DNA from: Streptomyces abikoensis
GTDB taxonomy: Bacteria; Actinomycetota; Actinomycetes; Streptomycetales; Streptomycetaceae
NCBI RefSeq assembly: GCF_014648775.1
Contig: NZ_BMRT01000001.1
Coordinates: 1,426,001-1,490,000 of the forward strand
Reading direction: 5' to 3'
DNA length: 64,000 nucleotides
Of this stretch, positions 51,801 through 62,812 are shown one piece after another. The notes under the pieces were generated by a model. It was not told where the DNA came from. It saw nothing but the letters and a program-made list of their open reading frames with translations, and ran no database searches. Position 1 is the first letter of the stretch, and each line of letters starts with the position of its first letter. A program made the position numbers and the translations under genes.

Positions 51801-51903
51801 GCCCCTACAGTGCCCTGCCGCGGCCCCTGACGCCGCGCCATTTACCGAGGACGCGCGGGCCGTCCCCCGTACGAACGGGGCCCGCGCCGCCCGGGAGTGC
51901 GCG

Positions 51904-52413
51904 ATGATGCGGGACATGACCTTGACGCCGATGTGTCTGTGCCTGGTGACCCGGACCGCCGCCGACGGTCAACGGGAGGTGCTGCTGGGCCGGAAGAAGC
52001 GGGGCTTCGGCGCGGGCAACGTCGTGGGCCTCGGCGGCCATGTGGAGGCCGGGGAGAGCCCGGCACGGGCCGCGGTGCGCGAACTGCTGGAGGAGTCCTC
52101 GCTGGTCGCGCCCGAGTCGGCGCTGCGCCCGGCGGCGAAGCTCGTCTTCCGTTTCCCCGCCCGCCCGCACTACGACCAGGAGGTGACGGTCTTCGTCACC
52201 GGCACGGCCACCGGCACCCCGCGCGAGTGCGACGAGATCGCACCGGCCTGGTACCCGGTGCGCGCGCTGCCGCTGGAGGCGATGTGGGACGACGCCGGGC
52301 ACTGGATGCCCGACGTGCTCGAAGGGCACTACGTCGACGCGGAGTTCACCTTCGCCGACGACTGCCTGACCGTCGCCGCGGCACGGGTCCGGGCGGAGCC
52401 GGTGGCCGGCTGA
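51904..52413 (+). CDS. Nudix hydrolase, MutT/MTH1-like
   Basis: A 169-residue Nudix protein. The Nudix box runs G-H-V-E-A-G-E-S-(7)-R-E-L-L-E-E-S, giving the metal-binding Glu residues. The preceding G-R-K-K-R-G-F-G-A-G resembles MTH1, which hydrolyses oxidised purine nucleotides (8-oxo-dGTP). ATG 51904 has GGGAG about six bases upstream; ATG 51916 is an alternative. It is divergent from the two-RCK gene and ends at a strong terminator. Confidence 0.85.
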   Translation: MMRDMTLTPMCLCLVTRTAADGQREVLLGRKKRGFGAGNVVGLGGHVEAGESPARAAVRELLEESSLVAPESALRPAAKLVFRFPARPHYDQEVTVFVTGTATGTPRECDEIAPAWYPVRALPLEAMWDDAGHWMPDVLEGHYVDAEFTFADDCLTVAAARVRAEPVAG

Positions 52414-52420
52414 CCCTGCC

Positions 52421-52462
52421 GGGCCTCTCGTCACCGCGCACGCGCGGGGTGACGAGAGGCCC
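52421..52462. terminator. 15-bp bidirectional terminator
   Basis: The arms 52421-52435 and 52448-52462 are perfect complements around a 12-nt loop with its own GC-rich pairing. It lies between convergent nudix and kdpC genes. Confidence 0.85.
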
Positions 52463-52469
52463 AGGGGGA

Positions 52470-53125
52470 TCAGCCCTTGGCGAGCTTCTTCAGGGCGATG
52501 TTGAGCTGGAGGACGTTGACGTGCTCCTCGCCCATGAAGCCGAGGATCCGGCCGTCCACGTGGTCCTCGACGAGCTTGTCGACCTTGGCCTCCGGCAGGC
52601 CGTTGGCCTTGGCCACGCGCTTGGCCTGGAGCCGGGCGTAGTCCGGGGAGATGTGCGGGTCGACACCGGAGGCCGAGGCCGTCAGGGCGTCCACCGGCAC
52701 GGATGCCGGGGAGACGCCGTTGAAGGCGGCGACGTCGGCGCGGCGCTGCTCGACGCTGTTCAGCAGGACCTTGCTGTCGGCGGCGAGGTTGGAGGCGCCG
52801 GAGACGAGCAGCTTGTAGCGGGTGTTCTCGGTGTTGGGGCCGGCGGCCGAGGGGCGGGGCTGGAAGTACTGGGGGTCCGGCAGGGGGTTGCCGTCCTTGT
52901 CCTTCTTGTCCGCGAGGTTGAAGCTCTGGCCGAGGAGTTCGGAGCCCACGGACTTGCCGTCGACCTTGATCTCGGAGCCGTTGGCCTTGTCGTTGAAGGC
53001 GGCCTGGGCGATGCCGGTGACGACGAGCGGGTAGATCACACCGCAGATGACCGTGAGGACGAGCAGGGCGCGCAGCCCCGCGCCGAGCAGCCGGATCGTG
53101 TTCTGTACGGAGTTGTTCACGGTGG

Positions 53126-53129
<4 letters not shown>
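52470..53129 (-). CDS. kdpC: Potassium-transporting ATPase subunit KdpC
   Basis: A 219-residue subunit with one N-terminal membrane helix (about 18-42) and [16 protein letters not shown] and H-V-N-V-L-Q-L-N typical of KdpC. It stabilises the KdpFABC complex and contributes to ATP affinity. The GTG start overlaps the kdpB stop by four bases. It is the last gene of the operon. Confidence 0.95.
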
Positions 53130-55233
<2,104 letters not shown>

Positions 55234-55237
<4 letters not shown>

Positions 55238-56925
55238 GAGAGTCCCTCCGCCATCGGGCCAAGGGCCAGGGCCGGGAAGTAGGTCAAGCCGGTGATGATG
55301 AGGATCGCGCCGACGAGCAGGCCCGCGAACAGCGGCTTCTCGGTGCGCAGGGTGCCCGCGGTCTCGGGGACGGGCTTCTGCTCGGCGAGCGAGCCGGCCA
55401 GCGCCAGGACGAAGACCATCGGCAGGAAGCGGCCGAGCAGCATCGCCAGGCCGATCGTGGTGTTGTACCACTGCGTGTTGGCGTTCAGGCCCGCGAAGGC
55501 CGAGCCGTTGTTGTTGGCGCCGGAGGTGAAGGCGTAGAGGACCTCGGAGAAGCCGTGGGCCCCGCTGTTGTTCACCGAGTTCGACGCGCCGTTGAGGATC
55601 GAGCCGGGCGGCGTGGACAGGGCCATGGACAGCGCGGTGAAGCCGAGGACCAGGGTCGGGGTGATGAGGATGTAGCACGCGGCGAGCTTGATCTCGCGGG
55701 TGCCGATCTTCTTGCCGAGGTACTCGGGCGTGCGGCCGACCATCAGGCCCGCGATGAACACCGCGATGATCGCCATCACGAGCATGCCGTAGAGGCCGGA
55801 GCCGACGCCGCCGGGAGCGATCTCGCCGAGCATCATGCCCAGCAGGGTGATGCCGCCGCCGAGGCCGGTGAAGGAGGAGTGGAAGGAGTCCACGGCGCCG
55901 GTCGAGGTGAGCGTGGTCGTGGTTGCGAAGATCGCGGAGGCGCCGACGCCGAAGCGCTGCTCCTTGCCCTCCATCGCGCCGCCGGCGGCCTGGAGCGCCG
56001 CTCCGTGGTGCGCGTACTCGGTCCACATCATCAGCGCGGTGAAGCCGAGCCAGATGACGCCCATCGTCGCCAGGATCGCGTAGCCCTGCTTGACGTTGCC
56101 GACGAGCTTGCCGAAGGTACGGGTCAGCGCGAAGGGGATGACGAGGATCAGGAACGCCTCGAAGAGGTTGGTGAAGGCGTTGGGGTTCTCGAACGGGTGG
56201 GCGGAGTTGGCGTTGAAGTAGCCGCCGCCGTTGGTGCCGAGCTCCTTGATGACCTCCTGCGAGGCCACGGCGCCGCCGTTGACCTGCTGGCTGCCGCCCG
56301 CCAGCTGCCCGATCCCGTGGATGCCGGCGAAGTTCTGGATGGCGCCGCAGGCGACGAGGACCAGCGCGCCGACCACCGAGAGGGGGATCAGGATGCGGAT
56401 CGTGCCGCGCACCAGGTCGGCCCAGAAGTTGCCCAGCTCGCCGGTGCGGGAGCGGGCGAAGCCCCGGACGAGGGCGACGGCGACGGCCATGCCGACCGCG
56501 GCGGAGACGAAGTTCTGCACCGCGAGGCCGAGCGTCTGCACGGCGTGGCCCATGGCCTGCTCGCCGGAGTACGACTGCCAGTTGGTGTTGGCCACGAACG
56601 AGGCGGCGGTGTTGAACGCCTGGTCCGGGCTGATCGCGGTGAAGCCGAGCGAGAGCGACTCCGGCAGCACGCCCTGGACCCGCTGGAGCAGGTAGAGGAA
56701 GAGGAGGCTGACGGCGGAGAAGGCGAGGACGCCGCGCAGATAGGCGGGCCAGCGCATTTCGGCGCCGGGGTCGGCGCCTATCAGGCGGTAGATCCATTTC
56801 TCGGCGCGCAGGTGCTTCTCGGAGCTGTAGACGCGGGCCATGTAATCGCCGAGCGGGATGTACACCAGGGCCAGCGCGCCGATGAGCGCGACGAGCTGAA
56901 GAATTCCGGAGAGGACGGGACTCAT
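55234..56925 (-). CDS. kdpA: Potassium-transporting ATPase channel subunit KdpA
   Basis: A 563-residue membrane protein with about ten helices and the four pore loops of KdpA, including [11 protein letters not shown] and G-A-N-N-N-G-S-A. It forms the high-affinity K+ pathway. The gene starts 8 bp after the kdpF stop and overlaps kdpB. Confidence 0.95.
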
Positions 56926-56933
56926 GTCTGTGC

Positions 56934-57023
56934 TCAGAACCTCTCCGGGAAAACGAGGGCGAGGATCAGGTAGCCCAGCAGGGCGACGGCCACGACGAGG
57001 CCGACGATGTTCTCGGCGGTCAC
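56934..57023 (-). CDS. kdpF: Small subunit KdpF
   Basis: A 29-residue single-helix peptide ending L-A-L-V-F-P-E-R-F, the usual KdpF C-terminus, which stabilises the Kdp complex. GTG 57023 has AAGGGGG ten bases upstream and overlaps the stop of the preceding 27-codon gene (GTGA). Confidence 0.9.
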   Translation of the reverse strand: MTAENIVGLVVAVALLGYLILALVFPERF

Positions 57024-57103
57024 AGCTTCGTCACCCCCTTGGCGACGAGAGCCACCAGTGCGAAGACCGCGATGGTGGTGACGACGAAGGCCACATCGGC
57101 CAT
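57020..57103 (-). CDS. 27-residue membrane peptide at the head of the kdp operon
   Basis: ATG 57103 with AGGAG six bases upstream begins a 27-codon ORF whose product is one hydrophobic helix ending K-G-V-T-K-L. Its TGA overlaps the kdpF GTG. Strong ribosome site and coupling make it a real gene. It may be a second KdpF-like subunit or a leader peptide. It is too short for automatic annotation. Confidence 0.75.
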   Translation of the reverse strand: MADVAFVVTTIAVFALVALVAKGVTKL

Positions 57104-57154
57104 CGTGTGCTCCTAGAGAGGTTCGGAAGAACGGACCCCTAGAGGAAACCTCCA

Positions 57155-57168
57155 CTACCGTCCGGTAG
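57155..57168. promoter_or_regulatory. CTACCG-TC-CGGTAG palindrome upstream of kdp
   Basis: A perfect 14-bp palindrome with a 2-bp centre, about 52 bp upstream of the first kdp ORF. Nearby (57176-57224, minus strand) two CGTCAA-containing motifs repeat. These are candidate KdpE or other regulator sites controlling the operon. Confidence 0.45.
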
Positions 57169-57263
57169 CACTTCCGTTGACGCCTCCCTTACGGCCATTA
57201 GCGCCCCCTTGACGAGATCCTGACGCGGACGCTCCGGACCTGCGGAAACGTTCCGGAAACGCC

Positions 57264-57300
57264 GCTGGGCCGGAACCCGTATTACGGGTTCCGGCCCAGC
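57264..57300 (-). terminator. 17-bp terminator after the DUF3710 operon
   Basis: The arms 57264-57280 and 57284-57300 are perfect complements around ATT. It lies about 90 bp beyond the DUF3710 stop in the transcription direction, ahead of the kdp promoter region. Confidence 0.85.
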
Positions 57301-57386
57301 GAAACAGCGTATTCAGGCCGCCCGGCGGCCCTTTCGGCAGCCACCCGGCGGTCTTTCCGGCACCGGCGTCCTTCCGGCGGCTCGGG

Positions 57387-58157
57387 TCAGCGGATCTCGC
57401 TGATCTCCGGGCCGCGCTGGAGACGGTCCACCCCGCCGGCGAAGCGGGAGCCCGGCTCCTCCTGCTGCTGGAGCCCCTCGGCCACCATCTGCGCGTCCTC
57501 GGGCAGCTTCAGGACGATCGGGTCGCGCGGCGCCATCGGGGAATCCCCGCGCACCACGACCGTGTCCCGGAAGACCTGCTCCAGCAGCCCGGCGGTCTGC
57601 GGCTGCACCGCGCCCTGGCCGGAGATCACACCGCGCAGGAACCAGCGCGGACCATCACAGCCGACGAAACGGACGAGCTGGACGCCCTGGGTGCCGTCCG
57701 GCAGCGCCACGGGCACCTGGGCCCGCAGCTCCCAGCCGAGCGGACCCTCGACCTCGTCCACGACACCGCCCTGCTGGGTGATGCCGGCCGCGATCTCCTC
57801 GCGGACCTCGCCCCAGATGCCCTCGCGCTTGGGGGCGGCGAACGCCTGGAGCTGGACGGCGCTGTCGCGCAGCACCACGGTCGCGGCGACGATGGCCTCG
57901 CCGGCGACCTCGACCCGCAGCTCCATGCCCTCGACGCCGGGCACGAACAGTCCGCCCAGGTCCACCCGGCCCTCGGCGGGGTCCCCGACCTCGGAGGCGT
58001 CCCACGGACCGTCGGGGCGCGGCCCCGGCTCCAGCCGGATCCGGCTCTCGGCCGCGGTGGCCTCTGCGGCCCGGGAGTCCTCAGTCAACTCCTCGGAGGC
58101 CACGTCGTCGATACGATCGACAACGTCCTCGCTGCGCTTGCGGCGACGACCGAACAC
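57387..58157 (-). CDS. DUF3710 family protein
   Basis: A 256-residue actinobacterial DUF3710 protein. An R-R-R-K-R start is followed by an acidic region and the core (L-F-V-P-x-x-x-G-M-E-L-R-V, G-P-R-W-F-L-R-G-V-I, L-P). Function unknown. GTG 58157 has GGAAGG eight bases upstream and lies directly after the dut stop, so it is co-transcribed with dut. Confidence 0.85.
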   Translation of the reverse strand: MFGRRRKRSEDVVDRIDDVASEELTEDSRAAEATAAESRIRLEPGPRPDGPWDASEVGDPAEGRVDLGGLFVPGVEGMELRVEVAGEAIVAATVVLRDSAVQLQAFAAPKREGIWGEVREEIAAGITQQGGVVDEVEGPLGWELRAQVPVALPDGTQGVQLVRFVGCDGPRWFLRGVISGQGAVQPQTAGLLEQVFRDTVVVRGDSPMAPRDPIVLKLPEDAQMVAEGLQQQEEPGSRFAGGVDRLQRGPEISEIR

Positions 58158-58158
58158 G

Positions 58159-58668
58159 TCACTGTCCTTCCCGGTCGCAGGCGACCGAAGCGAATCCATT
58201 CCCCACGGCAGCGTGGCCACCGGTGGACCCGAAGCCCCCTTCGGCCCGCGCCGAGCCGGGAAGCTCCGCCACCTCGTGGAAGCGGACCTTCTCGACCTGC
58301 TGGACAACCAATTGGGCGACGCGGTCGAACCTCTCGAACCGGACGCTCTCGCGCGGGTCCAGATTGACCACAATCACCTTGATCTCTCCACGGTACCCGG
58401 CATCGATGGTGCCCGGGGCATTGACCATGGACACCCCGCAGCGGGCGGCCAGGCCCGACCGGGGGTGGACGAACGCCGCGTAGCCGTCGGGCAGCGCGAT
58501 GGAGATGCCGGTGGGCAGCACCGCGCGCTCACCGGGGGCGAGCTCGGCGGCCTCGGTGGTGACGAGGTCGCAGCCCGCGTCACCGGGGTGCCCGTACGAG
58601 GGAATGGGCACCTCGGGGTCGACCCTGCGGATCAGGACGTCCAGTTGCGGACGGGGCACGACGCTCAC
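58159..58668 (-). CDS. dut: dUTP diphosphatase
   Basis: A 169-residue trimeric-type dUTPase. Motif 1 P-G-D-A-G-C-D-L, motif 2 P-R-S-G-L-A, motif 3 N-A-P-G-T-I-D-A-G-Y-R-G-E and C-terminal motif 5 G-F-G-S-T-G-G are present. It hydrolyses dUTP to dUMP, keeping uracil out of DNA. The GTG start overlaps the thioesterase stop (GTGA). Confidence 0.95.
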   Translation of the reverse strand: MSVVPRPQLDVLIRRVDPEVPIPSYGHPGDAGCDLVTTEAAELAPGERAVLPTGISIALPDGYAAFVHPRSGLAARCGVSMVNAPGTIDAGYRGEIKVIVVNLDPRESVRFERFDRVAQLVVQQVEKVRFHEVAELPGSARAEGGFGSTGGHAAVGNGFASVACDREGQ

Positions 58669-59249
58669 GGGTTCACCTCAAAGGCTCGGGCGACCTTCAC
58701 CTGGTCGGGATCGGCGAGGGCGGCCTGGATCTCCTGCTTGCGGCCGTTCTCGATGAAGTGGTCGACCTTGACCTCGATGAACACCGCGTCCGCCTGCACC
58801 GCGACCGGGCCCTCCGGCCCGCCGATACGGCCGGTGGCCGTGCAGTAGATCTTGCGACCGTGCACCGCGACGGCCTCGGCCGTCAGGTGCAGCACGGTGC
58901 CGACCGGCACGGGACGCGTGAAGTCCGTCTCCAGCCGCCCCGTCACCGCGATGGTGCGCAGCAGCCAGCCCAGCGAGCCCAGGGTCTCGTCCAGGGCCGT
59001 GGCCAGCACACCGCCGTGCGCCAGGCCGGGGGCGCCCTGGTGGGCCTCCCTGACGCGGAACTCGGCGGTGACGCTCACTCCGTCGCCGGCGCGGGTCTCC
59101 AGGTGCAGCCCGTGCGGCTGACCGCCGCCACAGCCGAAGCAGTGTTCGTAGTGCGACCCGATGATCTCTCCGGGCGCGGGGGCTTCGGGGTGCCGCACCG
59201 GAGGCCGTGCGTCGGCCGGCGGTGTCAGCGCTGTCGTTCGTCCACTCAC
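58665..59249 (-). CDS. PaaI-type hotdog thioesterase
   Basis: A 194-residue hotdog-fold protein with C-F-G-C-G near residue 37, L-A-H-G-G-V-L-A-T-A-L-D-E (catalytic region), then the second half of the fold. It probably cleaves an acyl-CoA thioester. First gene of the leftward thioesterase-dut-DUF3710 operon; the GTG start is chosen by the N-terminal extent. It is divergent from DUF3093. Confidence 0.85.
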   Translation of the reverse strand: MSGRTTALTPPADARPPVRHPEAPAPGEIIGSHYEHCFGCGGGQPHGLHLETRAGDGVSVTAEFRVREAHQGAPGLAHGGVLATALDETLGSLGWLLRTIAVTGRLETDFTRPVPVGTVLHLTAEAVAVHGRKIYCTATGRIGGPEGPVAVQADAVFIEVKVDHFIENGRKQEIQAALADPDQVKVARAFEVNP

Positions 59250-59308
59250 AGGGGCTGACCTTACCCGCGCGGACGGGGCCCGGTCCCGTCCGTGCCAAGC
59301 TTGTGCGC

Positions 59309-59752
59309 ATGCAGCCTTACGAAGAACGCCTGACCGCGCCCCGATCCTGGTGGGTCATCGCGGTCCTGGCCGGCGTCGCCATGGCGCTGATCCTGCTGCC
59401 GCTGGGCACCCTGCCGATGCTGGGCGGGCTGATCGGCGGCTCGGCGCTGTCCGCGATGGCGGTCAGCTCGTACGGCTCCGCGCGGATCCGGGTGGTCGGC
59501 GGCGCGCTGGTGGCGGGCGACGCCAAGATCCCCGTCACGGCGCTGGGGGTGCCGGAGGTGCTGGACGCCGAGGAGGCCCGCGCCTGGCGCACCCACAAGG
59601 CGGACACCCGCGCGTTCATGCTGCTGCGCGGCTATGTGCCCACGGCCGTGCGGATCGAGGTCACCGACCCGGCGGACCCGACTCCGTACGTCTACCTCTC
59701 CACGCGTTACCCGGAGCGACTGGCCGCCGCGGTCGAGGCCGTACGGGCTTAG
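59309..59752 (+). CDS. DUF3093 membrane protein
   Basis: A 147-residue protein with Y-x-E-R-L near the start, two hydrophobic helices (about residues 14-55) and a soluble C-terminal domain ending P-x-Y-V-Y-L-S-T-R-Y-P-E-R-L. DUF3093 lies beside dut in actinobacteria. Function unknown. ATG 59309 is the conserved start. Confidence 0.88.
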   Translation: MQPYEERLTAPRSWWVIAVLAGVAMALILLPLGTLPMLGGLIGGSALSAMAVSSYGSARIRVVGGALVAGDAKIPVTALGVPEVLDAEEARAWRTHKADTRAFMLLRGYVPTAVRIEVTDPADPTPYVYLSTRYPERLAAAVEAVRA

Positions 59753-59815
59753 TCGAGGCCGTAGGGGCTTTGCGGGGAGGCCGTAGGGGCCTGGTCGGGG
59801 CCGTACGGGCTTCAG
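59733..59815. repeat. Degenerate GGCCGTA-GGGCTT repeats after DUF3093
   Basis: About four imperfect direct copies of GAGGCCGTA(C/G)GGGCTT follow and overlap the DUF3093 stop. They look like a decayed tandem array; no function is evident. Confidence 0.6.
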
Positions 59816-59883
59816 GTCGGGCCGGTGGTCCCGGAACCCGGCCTCGGGGATCCCGGGGCCCAGGCGGTCACCCACAAGGGCCA

Positions 59884-59906
59884 CACGGGCCTCTGGGAGG
59901 CCCGTG
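59884..59906. terminator. 9-bp hairpin between convergent genes
   Basis: CACGGGCCT (59884-59892) pairs with AGGCCCGTG (59898-59906) around a 5-nt loop. It lies between the convergent DUF3093 and EcsC-like genes. Confidence 0.65.
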
Positions 59907-59945
59907 CGGGCTTCCGGGTCGGGCCCGGTCGGCCCTCGCGGCGTC

Positions 59946-60770
59946 TCAGGCCAGCCCCAGGCCCTCGTCCGGCGGCTCCGAGGGCGTGCCCGCGAGCTCG
60001 TCCCAGGAGGTCTGCCGGGCGCGCAGGTCCTTGCGGACCTTCTCCGCGAGCCGTTTGGTGTCCCGGCGGTTCATCACCGCGCCGACGGTCGCGCCGATCA
60101 TGAACGGCGTGAGGTTGGGGAGGTTGCGGAAGGTGCGCTTCAGCACCCGCTGGCGCAGCTCGCGGCGGAGCTGGCCGCCGAGCGCGGCGTTGACGGTCAA
60201 GGGGGACGTGACGTCGATGCCACGCTCGTCGGCCCAGGCGCCCAGGTAGGCCAGGGCCCGCTGGCGCCCGTTGCCGGGGGCCCGGACGCCGTACACCTCG
60301 TGCAGCTCGGCGATGAGCTTGTACTCCACGGCGGCGACGCCGATGACTTCGGCCGCCAGCTCCGCGGGCATGGCGGGCGGCACGGGCAGCATGGCCGCCG
60401 CCCCGATGCCCGCGCCCACCGTGGAGGTGCCGTAGGCGGCTCCGGCCACCAGTTTGTCCGCGAGCTCCTCCGGCCCGAGGCCGGGGAACTGCGCGCGAAG
60501 GGTCGCGAGATCACGCACCGGGATGCGTGGAGCGTTCGCGATGATCCGGTCCGCGACGGCGGTGAGGCCCGCCCGGGCGCCCCGGCCGCCCTTGCGCAGC
60601 CGCACGGCGGCCTCCTGGCCGACGACGGCGGCGAGCGAGGCCATGCGGCCTCGCTCGGTGGTCGGGCCGACACCCGCCTCGACCGCGCCGCCAGGGACGT
60701 CCTCGACGGGCCCGGAGGTCAGCCCGGGCCGCTGGGAGCGCCGCTTCCGGAACGGGTTCGAGCCTGCCAT
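59946..60770 (-). CDS. EcsC-like helical membrane-associated protein
   Basis: A 274-residue helical protein. The centre has a Gly/Ala-rich segment (G-A-G-I-G-A-A-A-M-L-P-V-P-P) followed by helices with E-Y-K-L-I-A-E-L-H-E-V-Y-G, and a second Gly-rich segment (P-F-M-I-G-A-T-V-G-A-V-M-N-R-R). This pattern resembles EcsC-family proteins. Function unknown. It is probably co-transcribed with the DUF4193 gene 13 bp upstream. Confidence 0.6.
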   Translation of the reverse strand: MAGSNPFRKRRSQRPGLTSGPVEDVPGGAVEAGVGPTTERGRMASLAAVVGQEAAVRLRKGGRGARAGLTAVADRIIANAPRIPVRDLATLRAQFPGLGPEELADKLVAGAAYGTSTVGAGIGAAAMLPVPPAMPAELAAEVIGVAAVEYKLIAELHEVYGVRAPGNGRQRALAYLGAWADERGIDVTSPLTVNAALGGQLRRELRQRVLKRTFRNLPNLTPFMIGATVGAVMNRRDTKRLAEKVRKDLRARQTSWDELAGTPSEPPDEGLGLA

Positions 60771-60783
60771 GGCAGACCCTGCC

Positions 60784-61080
60784 TCACTCGCAGTCGCGGC
60801 AGATCGGCTGGCCGTTCTTCTCCCCGGCGAGCTGGCTGCGGTGGTGCACGAGGAAGCAGCTCATGCACGTGAACTCGTCGGCCTGCTTGGGCAGGACCCG
60901 GACGGCCAGCTCCTCGTTGGAAAGGTCGGCGCCGGGCAGCTCCATGCCCTCGGCGGCCTCGAAGTCGTCGACGTCGACCGTCGACGAGGACTTGTCGTTC
61001 CGCCGGGACTTCAGTTCTTCAAGGCTGTCACTGTCGACGTCGTCGTCGGTCTTGCGTGGGGTGTCGTAGTCCGTTGCCAT
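60784..61080 (-). CDS. DUF4193 zinc-ribbon protein
   Basis: A 98-residue actinobacterial DUF4193 protein. An acidic N-terminus is followed by a C-terminal zinc ribbon: F-T-C-x-x-C-F-L-V-H-H-R-S-Q-L then I-C-x-D-C. It may bind RNA polymerase or nucleic acid, but no function is known to me. ATG 61080 begins the conserved sequence. Confidence 0.88.
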   Translation of the reverse strand: MATDYDTPRKTDDDVDSDSLEELKSRRNDKSSSTVDVDDFEAAEGMELPGADLSNEELAVRVLPKQADEFTCMSCFLVHHRSQLAGEKNGQPICRDCE

Positions 61081-61507
61081 GTCGCTCTCCCCCTCTGGGT
61101 GTCTGCGGTATCTCCAGCGCACGTAACGCGTGAGAGGCCGGACTTGTGCCCGACCCGAGGCGGAGATTTTGCCTCACATCAAGGTCTGTTACTCAATCGA
61201 CACCCAACCGCACACCTGAAGAGGTGATCGGGACGGGTGCCGATGGGGACCGTACACGGTCGAAATGCCGTGTACGGCCATGCCATTCCGTGTACTTCCC
61301 GTGATCAGGACCCCCGGAAACCCCCATTTTTCAGGCGTTCCCCCGGGGCCACCGGTCACGGAGAGTAGATGGCCGGAAGTCTGCGTATGTGACCGATCAC
61401 ACACGGCCGCGATGCCGGGCGGACCGGATGAATTCCGCCCAAAGCGAACCCGCGACGCCCTATTCTCGCAGACTTCCCGGCCCGGGTGCCGCCCGGGTCG
61501 GCACCGG
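61081..61507. other. 427-bp intergenic region with repeated CCGTGTAC
   Basis: No gene seen. It holds the DUF4193 promoter on the right-to-left strand and the 3' end of cutS. The CCGTGTAC repeats at 61250-61295 lie 170-215 bp upstream of DUF4193. A run CCCCGGAAACCCCCATTTTTC near 61,311-61,331 is unusually T-rich for this genome. Confidence 0.5.
61250..61295. promoter_or_regulatory. Inverted CCGTACACGG pair plus third half-site
   Basis: CCGTACACGG (61250-61259) and CCGTGTACGG (61268-61277) are perfect inverted copies, and CCGTGTAC recurs at 61288-61295, exactly 20 bp after the second copy. Each contains GTAC. Regular spacing suggests a regulator binding region, perhaps for DUF4193. Confidence 0.6.
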
Positions 61508-62806
61508 TCAGGTGGGCAGGACGACCCGCATGACCAGGCCACCTCCCTCACGGGGCTCGGCGGTGATCCGCCCGCCGTGCGCCCGCGCCACCGAGCGCAC
61601 GATGGACAGCCCCAGGCCGACGCCCTTGTCGCTGCCGGTACGCTCCGTGCGCAGCCGGCGGAAGGGCTCGAAGATGTTGTCCACCTCGTAGGCCGGGACG
61701 ACCGGGCCGGTGTTCTCCACGATCAGCACGGCCTGGCCCGGCAGGGCCTGGGTCGTGACCTCCACCCAGCCGTCCGGGATGTTGTAGCGCACCGCGTTCT
61801 GCACGAGGTTCAGCGCGATCCGCTCCAGCAGCACGCCGTTGCCCTGGACGACCGCGGGCTGCCGGGTGCCGCGCAGCTCCACGCCCTTGGTCTGGGCCTC
61901 CCCGCGCGCCTGGTCGAGGGCCTGGGAGGCCACCTCGGCGAGGTCCACGGGCTTGCGGTCCACGATCTCGTTGTCGCTGCGGGCGAGCAGCAGCAGGCCC
62001 TCCACGAGCTGCTCGCTGCGCTCGTTGGTGGCCAGCAGCGTCTTGCCCAGCTGCTGGAGCTCCGGGGAGGCGCCGGGGTCGGACAGGCTGACCTCCAGCA
62101 GGGTGCGGTTGATCGCCAGCGGGGTGCGCAGCTCGTGCGAGGCGTTGGCGACGAAGCGCTGCTGGGCGGTGAAGGCGCGCTCCAGCCGGTCCAGCATCTC
62201 GTCGAAGGTGTCCGACAGCTCCTTGAGCTCGTCGTCCGGGCCGCCCAGCTCGATCCGCCGGCTCAGATCCGTGCCGGCCACCCGGCGGGCGGTCCGCGTG
62301 ATCTTGCCCAGCGGGGAGAGGACCCGGCCGGCCATGGCGTAGCCGAAGGCGAAGGCGATCACGGCGAGGCCGAGGAGGGCGAGGAGGGAACGGCGCAGCA
62401 GGGAGCCCAGGGCCGCCGCCCGCTGGTCGACCATGCAGCCGTTGAGGATGCTGTTCGCCTGCTCGGCGTTGAGGCCCGGGCTCTTCAGCGCGGGGCAGGT
62501 GTTACGGGTCACCTGGACCTGGCTGCCGTCGACCAGCTTGATCAGCGGCTCGCTGCCGACCTCCAGGGCGTTGGCGGCCAGCAGATAGATGATCGTCAGC
62601 AGCAGGACGCCGGCCATCAGGAACATCCCGCCGTAGAGCAGGGTGAGGCGTATCCGGATGGTCGGGCGCAGCCAGGGGAAGGGCCGTACGACCGGCTGGC
62701 GCGGGTCCCAGGTGGGCTTGGGGGGCGGCGTGGCCGCCGGGCCCGGCCCGCCCGCCGGAGGGGCGGGGGGCGGCGGGGGCGTGGGGGTGGCGGGGGTCTG
62801 GGACAT
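61508..62806 (-). CDS. cutS: Sensor histidine kinase CutS
   Basis: A 432-residue membrane kinase. A Pro-rich cytoplasmic start (1-50), one helix (about 55-80), a short extracytoplasmic loop with two Cys (near residues 104 and 124), a second helix (about 140-160), HAMP, and the kinase core with A-S-H-E-L-R-T-P-L (His224), N-box and G-V-G-L-G-L-S. It matches the CutS partner of CutR in gene order. The two Cys could form a disulfide sensing extracellular redox or folding state. The start codon is ATG 62806, 6 bp after cutR. Confidence 0.9.
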   Translation of the reverse strand: MSQTPATPTPPPPPAPPAGGPGPAATPPPKPTWDPRQPVVRPFPWLRPTIRIRLTLLYGGMFLMAGVLLLTIIYLLAANALEVGSEPLIKLVDGSQVQVTRNTCPALKSPGLNAEQANSILNGCMVDQRAAALGSLLRRSLLALLGLAVIAFAFGYAMAGRVLSPLGKITRTARRVAGTDLSRRIELGGPDDELKELSDTFDEMLDRLERAFTAQQRFVANASHELRTPLAINRTLLEVSLSDPGASPELQQLGKTLLATNERSEQLVEGLLLLARSDNEIVDRKPVDLAEVASQALDQARGEAQTKGVELRGTRQPAVVQGNGVLLERIALNLVQNAVRYNIPDGWVEVTTQALPGQAVLIVENTGPVVPAYEVDNIFEPFRRLRTERTGSDKGVGLGLSIVRSVARAHGGRITAEPREGGGLVMRVVLPT

Positions 62807-62812
62807 CGCGGC

